64,000 nt of DNA from contig NC_092403.1 of assembly GCF_009017415.1 (NCBI RefSeq), forward strand, positions 558,001-622,000. Reading direction: 5' to 3'. The notes under the pieces are model-generated. The model searched no databases. It saw only the letters and a program-made list of their open reading frames with translations, and was not told the origin of the DNA. Below are positions 46,019 to 57,055 of this stretch, one piece after another. The first letter of the stretch is position 1. Each line of letters begins with the position of its first letter. This stretch comes from Aspergillus flavus (Eukaryota > Ascomycota > Eurotiomycetes > Eurotiales > Aspergillaceae). Made by a program: the position numbers and the translations under genes.

Positions 46019-48273
46019 GATAGACTTCTCCCTGAGATTTGACAGAAAAGAAGCCGTCAAGCGGGGCAAAAAGAATGGAACAAAACTCTGCGCAAAGAAT
46101 TCATCCATCAAAGGGGGAATGATCGACTGCTAAATAACAAATTCCCCCGAGAGAAGCGCTGCCCCAACCCCAAATAGCATTCCGCCGTACTGTCGGGAAT
46201 TTCCGTCTAAAATAGTGCGATTAGAGCGCTAAGCAGCAATACCCCTACCTTAGCACTCGGTCTGGTCCTTAGCATTGCTGAGTATACGCCACTCACAGTG
46301 GGCAACAGTATCGTGAAGCAGGATTCTTGCCATAGGGTCTGCCAAGCGGGGCTGTAATTGGCAGGTTTCGAAGTACCGCATTCCCTCGCGGCCCTAGCTT
46401 GCGTTAAGAGCGTATAAACGGAAGGATTGGGAACTGGGAACAATTCTGGCTGGTTGGGCTAAATGATTGGGGTCCATACAGGGTGGGCCATGGGGACAAA
46501 ACCGCTCCTTATCTGATGATCTGATAAATTGAACCCACGCTGGTAGCTCGCCAGTGCGCCAATCAGAGAGCACACGGCCAGCTCCAGTCGTTGCTAAAAA
46601 ACAGACCTCACAAACAGAATTTTCGTTCGTATCCAGCTCGACTGAATGAGACGATTCGCTCTGATATTTTGTAATAGCCAATCCGAAGGAGACCTCTCAG
46701 TTGGAATTCCAAATATGGACACTATAAAGTGCGACATGTGGACCAATTCCGACCGAGCAGGCAAGAGACACCGTAAGATTTTGCCGTCGGTGATGAAATC
46801 TCTCTCCGTGCTAGACTTGCCCTTAACTATTTTGCCATTTTAAGCCCTAGCATCATATAGTACTCTGTAGTACTAGTAGTACTAGTAGTAAGTAAGTTGT
46901 GAGGTTGAAGCTTGGCAATGCTGTCGAATGTCGGCGACATTCCCGTTTCGGGTCTGGGTACGATACCTCATGCTAATAAACACAATTTTCTTCAAGGGTT
47001 TCGCAAGATTATACATATAATAACCCGAACCAATAATATGTAATCAAACTATAATATGCATCCCCCTATATATTTCAACAATGGCATCGTGTCTCATGAT
47101 TCTTGGAGGCGCTTTTGTGGCACCGACGTCAAACAGAATCCGGGCAGTTCTTTGAATGTTTACCTAAGCCCATCCCAGGACAAGGAGAATGTCTTCGAGT
47201 TGGCTAGAAAATCCGGTAAGTAGTACCGTATGTACCTACTACTACTTAATATAGTACTTTTGGTGGTCATGTTTATCGCAGCCATTATTGCGCCACGTGC
47301 TGTCGACATCACCAATCACATTATGACAGTAGTCTCAGTTCAAAGGAAGCTTTCTATGGGATACCTATTTCTTATATTTCTGATATTTCGCCAAGCGATA
47401 GTTGGCTTAAGGTGCGGTGGATTTGCACTATCGCGGATAGTTTTGTCGGTTCGACGTTCTTGATATTATGTTTAGACGCGGAAGTTTCGAATACTGTTAG
47501 ACTGTATTGTCCAAAAACGAAAGGGGTGAACAAAAGAAACAAGGGTGAAAAGAATACCAAGATTGACAGGTTTTCCTAGTTCGTCTTCCAGTGCTCTATA
47601 TTTTTTCCATTCTTCTTCGTTCTTTGGGTGCTGGCACGGATGTGTGGATAATGCGGATATATATCATTCGTTGCAGTTACCCTTCTTATAAGCTATGCCA
47701 TACACCTAACAAATGTCGTCACTCACCCAACCAATTTAATCCATTACTTGTTTGTTCTGTGCACACATTGCTTTGCTTGTTCTAGATTGTCATCCTTGCT
47801 TATATAAACATTATATGAGAGATATTAAAGAGCAGTTTTCCCACTTGACCACTTATCAATATCGACCGTTGATCTAGACCACTGCCATGACTCCACTGAG
47901 GAGAAATTCAATAAATGACATGGATCATCAAGGGTCTACTTATCAATCCTTGATGAAGAATCAGTCGACTGCCGTATCTCAATTATCTATTTGTGGAGTA
48001 AAGCATCTACGCAAGGAACTTCCTTCCTGCTCATTTACGCAGGATATCATGACTGGCGAAAAGGAAGCTTTCATTCACTTCACGCTATTTTGTTTAAGTC
48101 GTCCCTCCCGTAATTACATCCATGGCCGTGAGTAGCGTAGTAGAGCGTGAGATAAAAAGTTCATTCCAGCTTTTCCGATCCTACAGCCAAAAAAAAGTAG
48201 AAATCCCGTAGGAAAATGGTTCAAGAAAAAAAACGATCATGCTAATTTATTTCCCCGTCACGGCACTAATAAT
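46019..48273. other. 2.3-kb intergenic with iron-regulatory sites
   Basis: The left part (46019 to about 46850) is the siderophore transporter promoter. The right part ends at the 3' side of the uS5 gene. Open frames at 46646-46843 and 47887-48135 have no recognisable features. At 46856-46892 is a short run of TAGTACTAG units, self-complementary. No transposon or RNA gene recognised. Confidence 0.5.
46509..46527. promoter_or_regulatory. Paired SreA-type GATA sites upstream of the siderophore transporter
   Basis: TTATCTGATGATCTGATAA contains ATCTGATAA on the plus strand (46519-46527) and ATCAGATAA on the minus strand (46509-46517), one base apart. Both fit ATCWGATAA, the extended site of fungal iron-responsive GATA repressors (SreA, Sre1, Urbs1). 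They lie about 490-510 bp upstream of the transporter start codon, expected for iron-repressed uptake genes. Function here is inferred. Confidence 0.7.
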
Positions 48274-49288
48274 CTAGTACTTCTTGCCCTGGCGCAGGAC
48301 GTCACCGAACTCCTCAAGAGGGCTGCGGATGAGCTTAGTCTCCTTCCAGAGGTTAGGAGTAAGGAAGCCGTAGGTGTTGACGACAGCAAGGAAGGTGGCC
48401 TTGAGGGTGTTCTCGAGGGTCTTGGTGGAGCCGGAAGAGGAGGTGTAGGCATCCTGGACACCGGCAAGCTGGAGCAGACGCTTAACGGCGGGGGAGGCAA
48501 CAAGGCCGGTACCACGGGGAGCGGGGATAAGCTATTCCAGGTTAGCATGCTACTTTCACTTCCGGAAATCGCGCATTTCATGACATACTCTGACGGAGAC
48601 GGAACCACACTTGGCGCTCTGCTTAACGGGCAGAGAGTGAGGCTCACCAAGGTTGCTGCCCCAGTAACCACGACGGACGGGGAGAACGGCGAGCTTGGCA
48701 ATGGTGATAGCGGCACGGATGGCGGTAGCGACTTCCTTGGAGGTCTTGATACCGAGACCGATGTGGCCCTCAGAGTCACCGATGATGACGACGGCCTTGA
48801 AACGGGTACGCTGACCGGCACGGGTCTGCTTCTGGACGGGCTTGATCTGTAGAGGGAAAAAAAATGAAGCGTCAGCGGCTGCCACTTGCAATTTCCCTAT
48901 TGTCCATCCAAATCGCATCCATGGTGTATCAAATTCCAATTGCGCTTCCTCCACTATAAAAACCTGCGCTTCACACGAATTTCACTGGCCCATTTTTCCT
49001 TCGGATATAAAGTTCGTTCCGTACCTTCATGACCTCATCCTTGAGCTTGGGGAGGAAGAAGTCCACAATCTGGTACTCCTTGATGGGCAGAGAGTGGAGG
49101 TAGATCTGCTCCATGCTGGTGATCTTGCCGGCCTTGACGAGACGACCGAGCTTGGTGACGGGCTGCCATTCCTTCTCCTCCTGCTTGCCGCCGCGACGAC
49201 CACGACGACCACGGCCACGGCCACGGTCACCACCACGGTCACCGCGGGAACCGAATCCTCCACGTCCACGAGGAGCAGCGTCAGCCAT
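48274..49288 (-). CDS. rps2: 40S ribosomal protein uS5 (S2)
   Basis: Exons 49288-49025, 48846-48589 and 48531-48274 encode 259 aa, the usual eukaryotic length. The N-terminus is the characteristic RG-rich tract ([13 protein letters not shown]), which is typically arginine-methylated. Then come [17 protein letters not shown], the S5 domain [42 protein letters not shown] and the C-terminal [20 protein letters not shown]. uS5 helps shape the mRNA entry and decoding region of the 40S subunit. Intron 1 is 179 nt, longer than most here; intron 2 is 57 nt. Both are GT-AG and fall between whole codons. Strong codon bias toward C-ending codons fits high expression. Confidence 0.98.
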
Positions 49289-49773
49289 GTTGGATATATA
49301 TGGCGATTGAAAATGAACCGTACGGGGAGAGGTAACGGACGGGAGGGTGTCGTTGAGGGGTTGTCGACGTCGAGGTTGACTTTCGTCTCTCACTATCCAC
49401 ACACAACTGTTTGGCTCACGGAAATTTCGTGCGCTAACCGAGCCCACGGAAACCCTATACCCTAGGCGGTGAACCCGTTTGGGCAACCCGCTGACGCCCG
49501 CATCATGTGACTTCGCCCTCTCCCATTGGGAGATTTTACTCCAATAGTCTGCGGGCGGTGGCGCTGATTGTCGCGATCCTGCTATTCTTATCGGCGGTCT
49601 GGGGGGTCATGTGTTTATTATCAAGCTATTAATTCTTTGTTGTCCTGTCCAGACTTTTCCTCAATCTTCCATCCCCCATTCTGCTGTCAACATTTTTCTT
49701 CCTGTGAGAGCCATCGCCGTACCCAATTGAGCTTTATTCTCTTCAATTGACTCTTAGTCCTCTTGTTGGCAAC
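49289..49773. promoter_or_regulatory. Divergent promoter region uS5 / sym1
   Basis: Separates a minus-strand ribosomal protein gene from plus-strand sym1. It contains AACCCTATACCCTAGG at about 49451, resembling the ACCCTA-type (HomolE-like) elements of fungal ribosomal protein promoters. Confidence 0.45.
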
Positions 49774-50520
49774 ATGTTTCGTTGGTATGTCTCCCCGACC
49801 ACATTCTTCCCGGTTCCTGACGCTAAAACTTTATCTCTCAATCCAGGTATCAGGCAAAGTTAGCTAAGCAGCCCATTCTCACGGCCAGTGTGACCAGCGC
49901 TGTATGATTGTGTTTCCGATTTTCATCATTCGTCTTGTTTCTGACTTGCGACAGGTGCTCTTTGGTAGCGGTGATGTGCTCGCTCAGCAGGTAGTTGATC
50001 GCAAGGGGCTTGAGAAGCATGACTTTGCCAGAACCGGTCGCATGGCTCTATACGGAGGAGGTAGGTCATTTACCATATCTTGGTGAGTTGTCTGTTTTAC
50101 TGATCTCATTAGCTATCTTTGGTCCCGCTGCTACAACCTGGTTCGGCTTTCTTCAACGGAATGTGGTCCTGAAGAATAGCAAGGCAACCATCGTCGCCCG
50201 GGTTGCCGCAGACCAGTGCTTATTTACTCCTACCCATCTTACTTGCTTCTTGACCTCCATGGCTATCATGGAAGGGTCGGACCCTATTGAGAAATGGCGT
50301 AACAGCTTCCTTCCCAGCTACAAGGCCAACTTGACCATCTGGCCTCTTGTTCAGGGTGTTAACTTCTCCATCGTGCCACTGGAATATCGTGTGCTTGTTG
50401 TAAACCTGGTCAGCTTGGGTATGTGCCACTTATTTTCAGTGAAGGTTTTGTATAGCACTGACATTGCTACTTTTAGGTTGGAATTGCCTTCTCAGCATGA
50501 TCAATAGCGGCGATAAATAA
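49774..50520 (+). CDS. sym1: Mpv17/PMP22 family protein Sym1
   Basis: Exons 49774-49784, 49847-49901, 49955-50060, 50113-50418 and 50477-50520 encode exactly 173 aa, the length of Aspergillus Sym1. The first coding exon is only 11 nt (Met-Phe-Arg plus two bases). The protein begins MFRWYQAKLAKQPILTASV and has four membrane segments, with family motifs GDVLAQQ, GRMALYGG, GPAATTWFGFLQ, WPLVQGVNFSIVPLEYRVL and a final WNCLLSMI. Sym1 is an inner mitochondrial membrane channel-like protein needed for growth on ethanol and heat stress in yeast. All four introns are GT-AG and phase-consistent. The small exons hide the gene from simple open-frame searches. Confidence 0.96.
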
Positions 50521-51328
50521 GCGAATCCCTTCTTTCCAACTGTTTGGAGACCTTACGTTTAGAGATACCCATTGATTGTATAGCTGATACACCGAAGACT
50601 TTTTTTTCGAATATTTCCGGGGTCATAGAGGTCTTTCTTGACTTTCCATTATCTTTCAGGATTTTGCTTTCCTTTTGTTCCAAAATTTGGGGCGCAACAT
50701 CTAGAACATTTCGGGTAAAAAGTAGAGCGTGCTGGATTAGAGCGGATCGTATGGTGACCGTTATTGTTGCTATTCTTGCGGGTACATAGATTTCGAGGGT
50801 TATAATTAGAAACTACTTTTCTTGTTCCTCTCAGATTCAATGGATCGGTTTGTCCTCAATCCGCATTGACTTATTGATCAGATCGATTATTAGGGCTGGG
50901 GTTTTGGGGAGAGCCGCATCAGCCTATAAGAGGCCTAGAAAGGAACCGTGGCCCAAACGGGTAAAGTTGCACTGTCGTCAAGCTGCCGCATCTCCAAACG
51001 CTTCAAAACTTCATATCGTCCCTTCCACAGGTTCACCTACACCCCTTTTTGAAGACGATAGACACCGTGGTTCTGCCCGGAGCAGACGATTTAATCTTAA
51101 ACTCAAAGGATCGCCGCGCACGAGTCGCTTTCGATACTGCCCCAGTTTATCCGGGTTGCTCTTTCCTGTCGGCTTTTCCCACCTTAAACACAAAATTTGC
51201 CTTCACCCACCGAGACTTTTCCCTCACCCCTCCGACGACGTCCTCGGCACTCTGATCACCGCAACGTCACTCGTATAATTTTCGCTTGACTTTAATCTCT
51301 CTATAATCTCGATTATTTCACATCCACC
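50521..51328. other. Intergenic between sym1 and eIF4E
   Basis: Tandem plus-strand genes. The last 150 bp (about 51170-51328) are CT-rich with ACTTTTCCCTCACCCC, typical of the leader of a highly expressed fungal gene. Frames at 50850-51278 are not supported. Confidence 0.5.
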
Positions 51329-52199
51329 ATGGCCGCTGTTGCTGAAAACGGTCCCGTACCGGTGAACGACGAGAACACCGCGCCCGCCGTTGCCGCCCCC
51401 GAGCAGAAGGAGGAGACCGAGAAGACAAATGGCGACAACATCACAGTGTTCCACGACCCTGAGAACTTCAACGTGAAGCATCCTCTCATGCACGAGTGGA
51501 CCCTGTGGTTCACAAAGCCTCCTAGCGGCAAGGTACGCAGTCTGACCCGCCAGTGGCCTGAAGACCACCGACGCTAACGGTTTTGTTCGACTCACAGGGC
51601 GATAACTGGAACGACCTTTTGAAGGAAGTTGTCACATTTAACTCGGTTGAGGAATTCTGGGGAATCTACGTATGCCACACTCCTGTTATCATTCAATTTG
51701 GTGGTGGCTGACCCTTGTTACTTACCATCAGAACAACATCACACCGACCTCTGAGTTGGGCCTCAAAGCAGACTACCATCTTTTCAAAAAGGGTATCCGG
51801 CCTGAGTGGGAAGACCCTCAGAACAAGCACGGCGGCAAGTGGTCGTATTCGTTCAAAGACAAGCGTTCTGTACCTATCGACGATCTGTGGCTGCACGCCC
51901 AACTGGCAGCCATTGGTGAGACTCTCGAAAATGATGGCGACAGCGAGGTTATGGGAGTCGTTGTGAATGTGCGTAAGGGTTTCTACCGTGTCGGTCTGTG
52001 GACACGGACTGTGGGCAAGAGCATTCCGGGAGACAAGAGTTCCCGCACACCTGCTCAGGGCAAGGACGTTCTCGAATCCATCGGCCGCCGGTTCAAGGAA
52101 GTCTTGCGTTTGAACGAGGCGGACGTTGTGGAGTTCTCTGGACACACAGACAGTGCACACAGCGGTAGCACGAGGGCGAAGGCCAAGTACACTGTTTGA
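51329..52199 (+). CDS. Translation initiation factor eIF4E (cap-binding)
   Basis: Exons 51329-51532, 51598-51669 and 51732-52199 encode 247 aa. After an acidic, disordered N-terminus (about 45 residues) come KHPLMHEWTLWF, GDNWNDLLKEVVTF (cap-stacking Trp equivalent to human W56), VEEFWGIYNNI (binding face for eIF4G), and RPEWEDPQNKHGGKW (second stacking Trp and the m7G-binding Glu, human W102-E103). The C-terminal part KSIPGDKSSRTPAQGKDVLESIGRRFKEVL is fungal-type. It binds the mRNA 5' cap and recruits eIF4G in the cytoplasm. The start ACCATGG has an ideal context. Introns fall between whole codons. Confidence 0.96.
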
Positions 52200-53171
52200 A
52201 GCGTTTACGACATGGGGCGCTTCTCATTTACCATCTATCCCCGATGAATGCCGCTTCTCTTGTTACGAGACGTTAGAAGAATCTATGATCATGGCCAATA
52301 ACGACGGGTTATCATGAAGGAAAGGATACTGGCTGGGGGCCCCGCTCTCGCTTAGGACTCTACAGTGATGATTGATCGTAGACGTCGGCGGCATGTATCT
52401 GCTCCGTACGTATGACGAAGTTTATACCATTTGCTATTCGACTACTGTCTTCATTTTCTTATGGCTGGACAAGGGGAACCTCTGATAGGAAAACAGAAAA
52501 AAAGTGTTTCATACTGCTTCTTCATGCTCTATGCCTGTTCTCTTGATTATGCTTTGTTGTTCCTTAGTCCGTCTTGATGCGAGTCTTCTCTATAGATACC
52601 GTGCATTAGCAATGGAAAATACCTTTTGACTTAAAGCTTCTTTTACTCCTTCTCTTTCTACCTGGCCTTGTGATACTCACAATTTACTCTAAATTTTAGA
52701 TTATGTATTTTTTCTGGGATATGCCATCCTTGCGTAGTGCTGTGAATGGAATTTCCCCGAACGGGCAACCAGTATACTATTCACTGTTGCCCTCAGGCTC
52801 TTCCACCACACAATCGCGTCAACAGGCCGTCACAGTTGTGAATGAAGGTGGCTGCCTGCCGCCCCCCTTCTGTTTCTTCTTTCCTCTCCCTGTCTCTTTT
52901 TTCTTCCTTCTTCAACCTCCTCATCACAGCCTTAACACCACTATCCCCCCCATCTTCTTCCTTTCTCCCACAGCCTAAACAGCATCGACCAGATCATTAC
53001 AACCGACTAGATTGCCGATCAACGACACATCCGTCCACTTTACTCAGTGCGCTGAACTGGAAGTGCGAAGATCAGCCATCCGGTTGGGTGTCGAGCCCGA
53101 CTTCGTGTAGGGTCTGGACGTTGCTGCGTGGCTGTTCCTACTTCTTCGCACCTTCATTTCCTCTCCTCTTC
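52200..53171. other. eIF4E 3' region and pyrimidine-rich promoter-like tract
   Basis: No gene supported. The strand is very rich in C and T at 52855-52980, a composition seen just before transcription starts of strongly expressed fungal genes. This may be the promoter of the repeated exon-like units that follow. Confidence 0.45.
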
Positions 53172-53530
53172 TCTGCACCCTAGAGAGCTTCCGTTAAGCA
53201 TGGATTCCTTCAGGCTGCAGACTGTTGGAATTCCTCTGCTGGCGAAAGAAGCTGTAGGTGACACTCTTCCTTCTCCGCGTTGGTCTTGCTGACTGTGTTT
53301 ATTAGCCACTCCCCCTTTCCTCGCTCTCTACGCTCCACTACACCTACACCTCCCTCATCTCTGCATCGTGTAGCTTTTCATTGTATGAATCCGCTCCGGA
53401 GCCGCTGGCCGTTGGGATTCTGCGATGTACAAGCTGTAAGTGATACTCCTCTTTCTCAAGTCTATTCTCACTAACCACACTTGATAGACCCCCTTTCCTC
53501 GCTCTCTTCTCACCGTCGACTAACATTTAG
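53172..53530 (+). repeat. Duplicated exon-like unit with splice-like borders (two diverged copies)
   Basis: Two related units lie in tandem. Each has CTCTGCA...TAG, a CTT-started exon-like part with an ATG, the shared core GTTGGRATTC, and an AAGCT end followed by a donor-like sequence: GTAGGTGACACTC at 53254 and GTAAGTGATACTCC at 53436. Each donor is followed by a shared CCCCTTTCCTCGCTCTCT tract. The second unit runs 53374-53435 between its acceptor-like and donor-like ends; the next acceptor-like TAACATTTAG ends at 53530. No long reading frame spans the joins, so an untranslated spliced RNA is as likely as a protein gene. Confidence 0.5.
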
Positions 53531-53705
53531 CTTTCCCGGGTCCCGGTGGCTGGGTGGCTGGGCGGGCCTGGGATAGCTCACATTGGCCTTCGGCCTTGGT
53601 TGGGTTGGATGAGTAGGCTGGGCGGGCCTGGAGTACTAACCTCGCAGCACTAACATCTAGCTCTCCGGGGCCCCGTGGTTGGGTGGTTGGGTCGGGCCTG
53701 GGACG
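53531..53705 (+). repeat. GC-rich cassette, first and second copies
   Basis: The first cassette (53531-53574) is CTTTCCCGGGTCCCGG followed by GTGGCTGGGTGGCTGGGCGG. After a spacer, the second (53661-53704) starts CTCTCCGGGGCCCCGTGG, preceded by CACTAACATCTAG, a branch-plus-acceptor look. Both end in GGGCCTGGGA. G-runs spaced 3-5 nt could fold as a G-quadruplex. Confidence 0.7.
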
Positions 53706-53934
53706 TCCTTATTTCAATCAAGATATTGTGAGTAAAATGGCCTCCTTATCCTTTTCTATCTCCACCTTATGCTAACCAGAGAGTGTTATCTCGAGGTTCA
53801 TTTACTTCTGCGACTGTCTTGGCCTTGGTGGGTAGGTTGGGAAGGGCCTGGAGTAATAACCTCACAGCACTAACCTTTAGCTCTCCGGGGCCCCGTGGCT
53901 GGGTGGTTGGGTCGGGCCTGGGACATCTTCTTTT
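53592..53934 (+). repeat. 113-bp direct repeat, two copies 229 bp apart
   Basis: Copy 1 is 53592-53704 and copy 2 is 53821-53934. Both run GGCCTTGGT..., GGGCCTGGAGTA, TAACCTC, CAGCACTAAC, TAG, then CTCTCCGGGGCCCCGTGG and GGTTGGGTCGGGCCTGGGAC. The second half is almost identical, the first half diverged by small indels. The acceptor-like CTAAC...TAG is kept in both, which suggests an exon with its 3' splice site was duplicated. Confidence 0.75.
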
Positions 53935-55680
53935 TGGAGTAAATTTGGTCAGTGAGATTCCCTTGCACCATCTACTGCGTTTCACTTACACTAACGATGG
54001 TTACCGATATGACTCTAAGTCGCTTGTATCCCGTTTGCTGGTTATTCGTTTCGGGTTTGAAATGATAAAACATACTTGTATCTTTATATCTTGCCTGGTT
54101 GATTGTGGAATGTGAAGGATGGTGAGGTGGGTGCAAGACGATATGTAATTATACCAATGTAAACCCTGATGCTTCGATCGGTTCTTCTTGTAAACCTTGG
54201 CTATAAATTAGCAGCCCAAGAGTAAATTGAAGATACGTTAGCATATGAGCTTCTCGCACATCTGAGTAATTTAAGCTGATTATGGTATAATGAGAAACGG
54301 CTGCCCTTATAAAACTATTGAAGTTCCAGCGCACAGTGTATATAAGAAGAAATCATCTCACCAACAACTGTACCAGATGTATCTCGACCATGGTCGCTAA
54401 ATGACCTAGTTTCTGGTAACATCACGTTAACCATGGTACAAACGATGTTAACTCGTCGGAAAATTGGAATGTTGTGTTGTACCGACATGAAGAAAGAGCT
54501 TGTAAGAATTGACCGACAAAGATGGTAAGGTCTCCCTGAATCCTAACCCTCAAGTATCCCGTATAGATTAAGCTCACACTTCATCTTCAATAAAACCTTG
54601 ACCACCAGAGTCATCCAACACACCTTCAAGAGTCGCTAAGCACTGGAAATAATCTACGTAGCCATCTTATTGCATGATTAAAGTGGGACAAGGATATCGA
54701 ACTATATAAAGAAAGTATAAGTCATGGCACCCTGTATTGCAAGATCATATCCCATACGTATGTTCCTCCATGTATATCTCCAAAGACCGATCACAACCCT
54801 TTTGTCGTACCTTTTGCCATTCGAAGATTATCATATTAGAGAAATTTTACTATATCATGAACGATGAGGATAGGCACTTGATGAGGGAAAGGGTTGAGTT
54901 GGATGATCATAGGTTTATCGGCGATTTGTTCTTCAAGTGGAAGGATTGGGTGCTGAGGGCTTGGTGGATTCTTGGTCTTGGGTGTGGGTTTTAATTGGCT
55001 TTTGAAGGGAGGTCATCTGGTAGAAGTGAGCGTTTAGGAGGAGTTGTGTTAAAATGATGAGGTTGCTTTTCGTGGACGGTTCAACTTGGGAAGTTGAATA
55101 TATAGGGAAACATGCCCTTGATTCTAGTGAAGAATTCCGTGCGGAAAGGACATAAGACGCACAGATGAGAAGGAAGCACGTACTATCAGGTGTCATAAAA
55201 TGTCAAGGATGTGTGTTCGAATATACTGTTGTTTGATGGTGTCGCAAAGGATGTGGTAAGGAGTCTCGAGCGGGATGATACCAACAAAACATTTCAAGTC
55301 ACCTTTCTTGAAATAATAAGCTTATCACTGTACGAGGTAAGACGATGTTGATATAGAAGACACATTCATATGCTCAGTAATCTTCAAAAAGGACAATAAA
55401 GGTGGTTTCTCTAGTATTTGGCAATTGAGAAGGGGTATCAGCGCCGTACTTAGTGTCCTTGGGCGTCCTCTACACGGCAGATACGAGAGGCCATGGTATG
55501 TGGGAAAGCAGTTCTACTAAGAGTCAACCTCTACAGAGCTAAGTTAGTTTTTTAACCAATCAATCAATCAAAGTTCTGTTAATCTGCTAGAGCCTAACTA
55601 TTGAAACAATTCTTATTATCATACAAGAACCTGTTCCTTCTAACTTCTTCTCTCTTCCTCTGAGCGCTTTTATGGCTCCT
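53935..55680. other. AT-rich gene-poor stretch
   Basis: No supported gene over 1.7 kb. Small frames (such as 54737-54994) look random. Composition falls from GC-rich at 53.9 kb to AT-rich. It may include decayed repeats, but no ends are visible. Confidence 0.5.
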
Positions 55681-55689
55681 CAGACTCCT

Positions 55690-57055
55690 GGCCATTAGTT
55701 AGCCATGGTGAGCGACCCTGACCTCAGAAGAGAACGATAAACACCTTGCCGCTATTAAGAATAATCATGTGCCCGCCGCTCAATCTCTCCTCAAGTGCGG
55801 AGAGTCTCCAGATGGGTACAACCGAGCTCTCTGAGAGGACAGCAGCCATTATTTCATGCAAGGACACCTACAGACATTAATCTTTTTATCTAAATCACGT
55901 TCACCCCTGGCCGAGCGAATTCAACGAGAGAGAGCTCCATGATGCTGCTAAATACAACACACGAGTCCTCTACTATATTCGCACTCAATGGAAGCTTCAA
56001 GGCTAAGACTCAAATAGATCTAGCTTTTCAAGGGATGACTGCGCTTTGCTATATTACCAAGGGGGAGCAGTTGGATAATATAAAGCTGCTGACCTTAGAG
56101 GAACTGCGAACGCTTCAGGGCTCCATCAGATCACCCCTCTGCATTATGCACTGGACAGTTGAGATCTGAACGCCGTTTCTGTGTTGGTGATGTCTAAATG
56201 AGTCAGGAGCTGACGTGAATGTAGCCAGATGGGCAGGAAAATTGCCGTTTTGGTACACAGCGGACATGAAAAATGGCCAAGGTCTTTTATCCGTTCTGAG
56301 AGCTGGATCGAATGTGTACTAGCGAGATGGACGCGATGAAACGCTCTTGCATAGAGTCTCGTGGGGCTGTGACCTTTCCATGGTAAGGACTCTTGTAGCT
56401 GAAGGTGCAGATATCGACGCCAGAGGTAATACGAGTCCTTCAGTTTTGCACCGCGCAGCCGAAGCAGGCAAGGTCGACATTGTAATGTAGATATTGAGAA
56501 ATACGACCTTGGTATTAATGATCTGAGCAGCTACAGTAGGATCCCGTTGATATTCGCTGCATCGAAGGATCGGGTTTCGATGGCGAGGTTCCTGGTTGAG
56601 AACGATGCGAGTGTATCGGCTTCTTCTTCGTCAGGAATACTGTAATGCACCTTGCAGCAGTATATCACAATATAGAGGACGATTAGCTCAGTGAGGATGA
56701 ACGAACCACAAATGATAGTTTCCTGATTGAGTATTTGCTTCAAGAGGAAAGCCAATATCATGGCGTCGGCAGATGACGCAGCCATGAATTGAATCTATGA
56801 TGAGGGCAAAAAAGATATTAGAATGGGTATCTGCGAACAATGATCAAGATTCTGAGGCGGGTTCAGCGCTTCCTAAATTGTGCAGTTGCATGCGCTAGTA
56901 TTTCAAAGACCAGGTTCCACTGGCTGCTGGTGCGCCGATCAAACTGAGATGGAAACACGGCTTTCCATCGCCGCAACAGCCATCGCCCATGGCGCGGTTT
57001 CTGAGTGAAAAGGGCGCTGAGTTTCGAATCAAAGATAGAATGGCGATAATCTAAG
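55690..57055 (+). pseudogene. Degenerate ankyrin-repeat gene
   Basis: Ankyrin-like pieces occur in shifting plus-strand frames broken by stops. Near 55750-55830 is AAIKNNHVPAAQSLLKCGESPDGYN. Near 56330-56495 is DETLLHRVSWGCDLSMVRTL, then VAEGADIDARGNTSPSVLHRAAEAGKVDIV. Near 56545-56630 is PLIFAASKDRVSMARFLVENDASV, and near 56985-57045 MARFLSEKGAEFRIKD. In-frame TAG/TAA codons interrupt several repeats. At least five repeats remain recognisable. The parent type is unknown; it could have been a stand-alone ankyrin protein or the C-terminal part of an NLR-like receptor. No intact start is seen. Confidence 0.75.

Noticed and set aside
46856..46892. TAGTACTAG repeat as a possible mobile-element end
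   Set aside because: It is a short simple repeat with no partner copy, target duplication or coding region.
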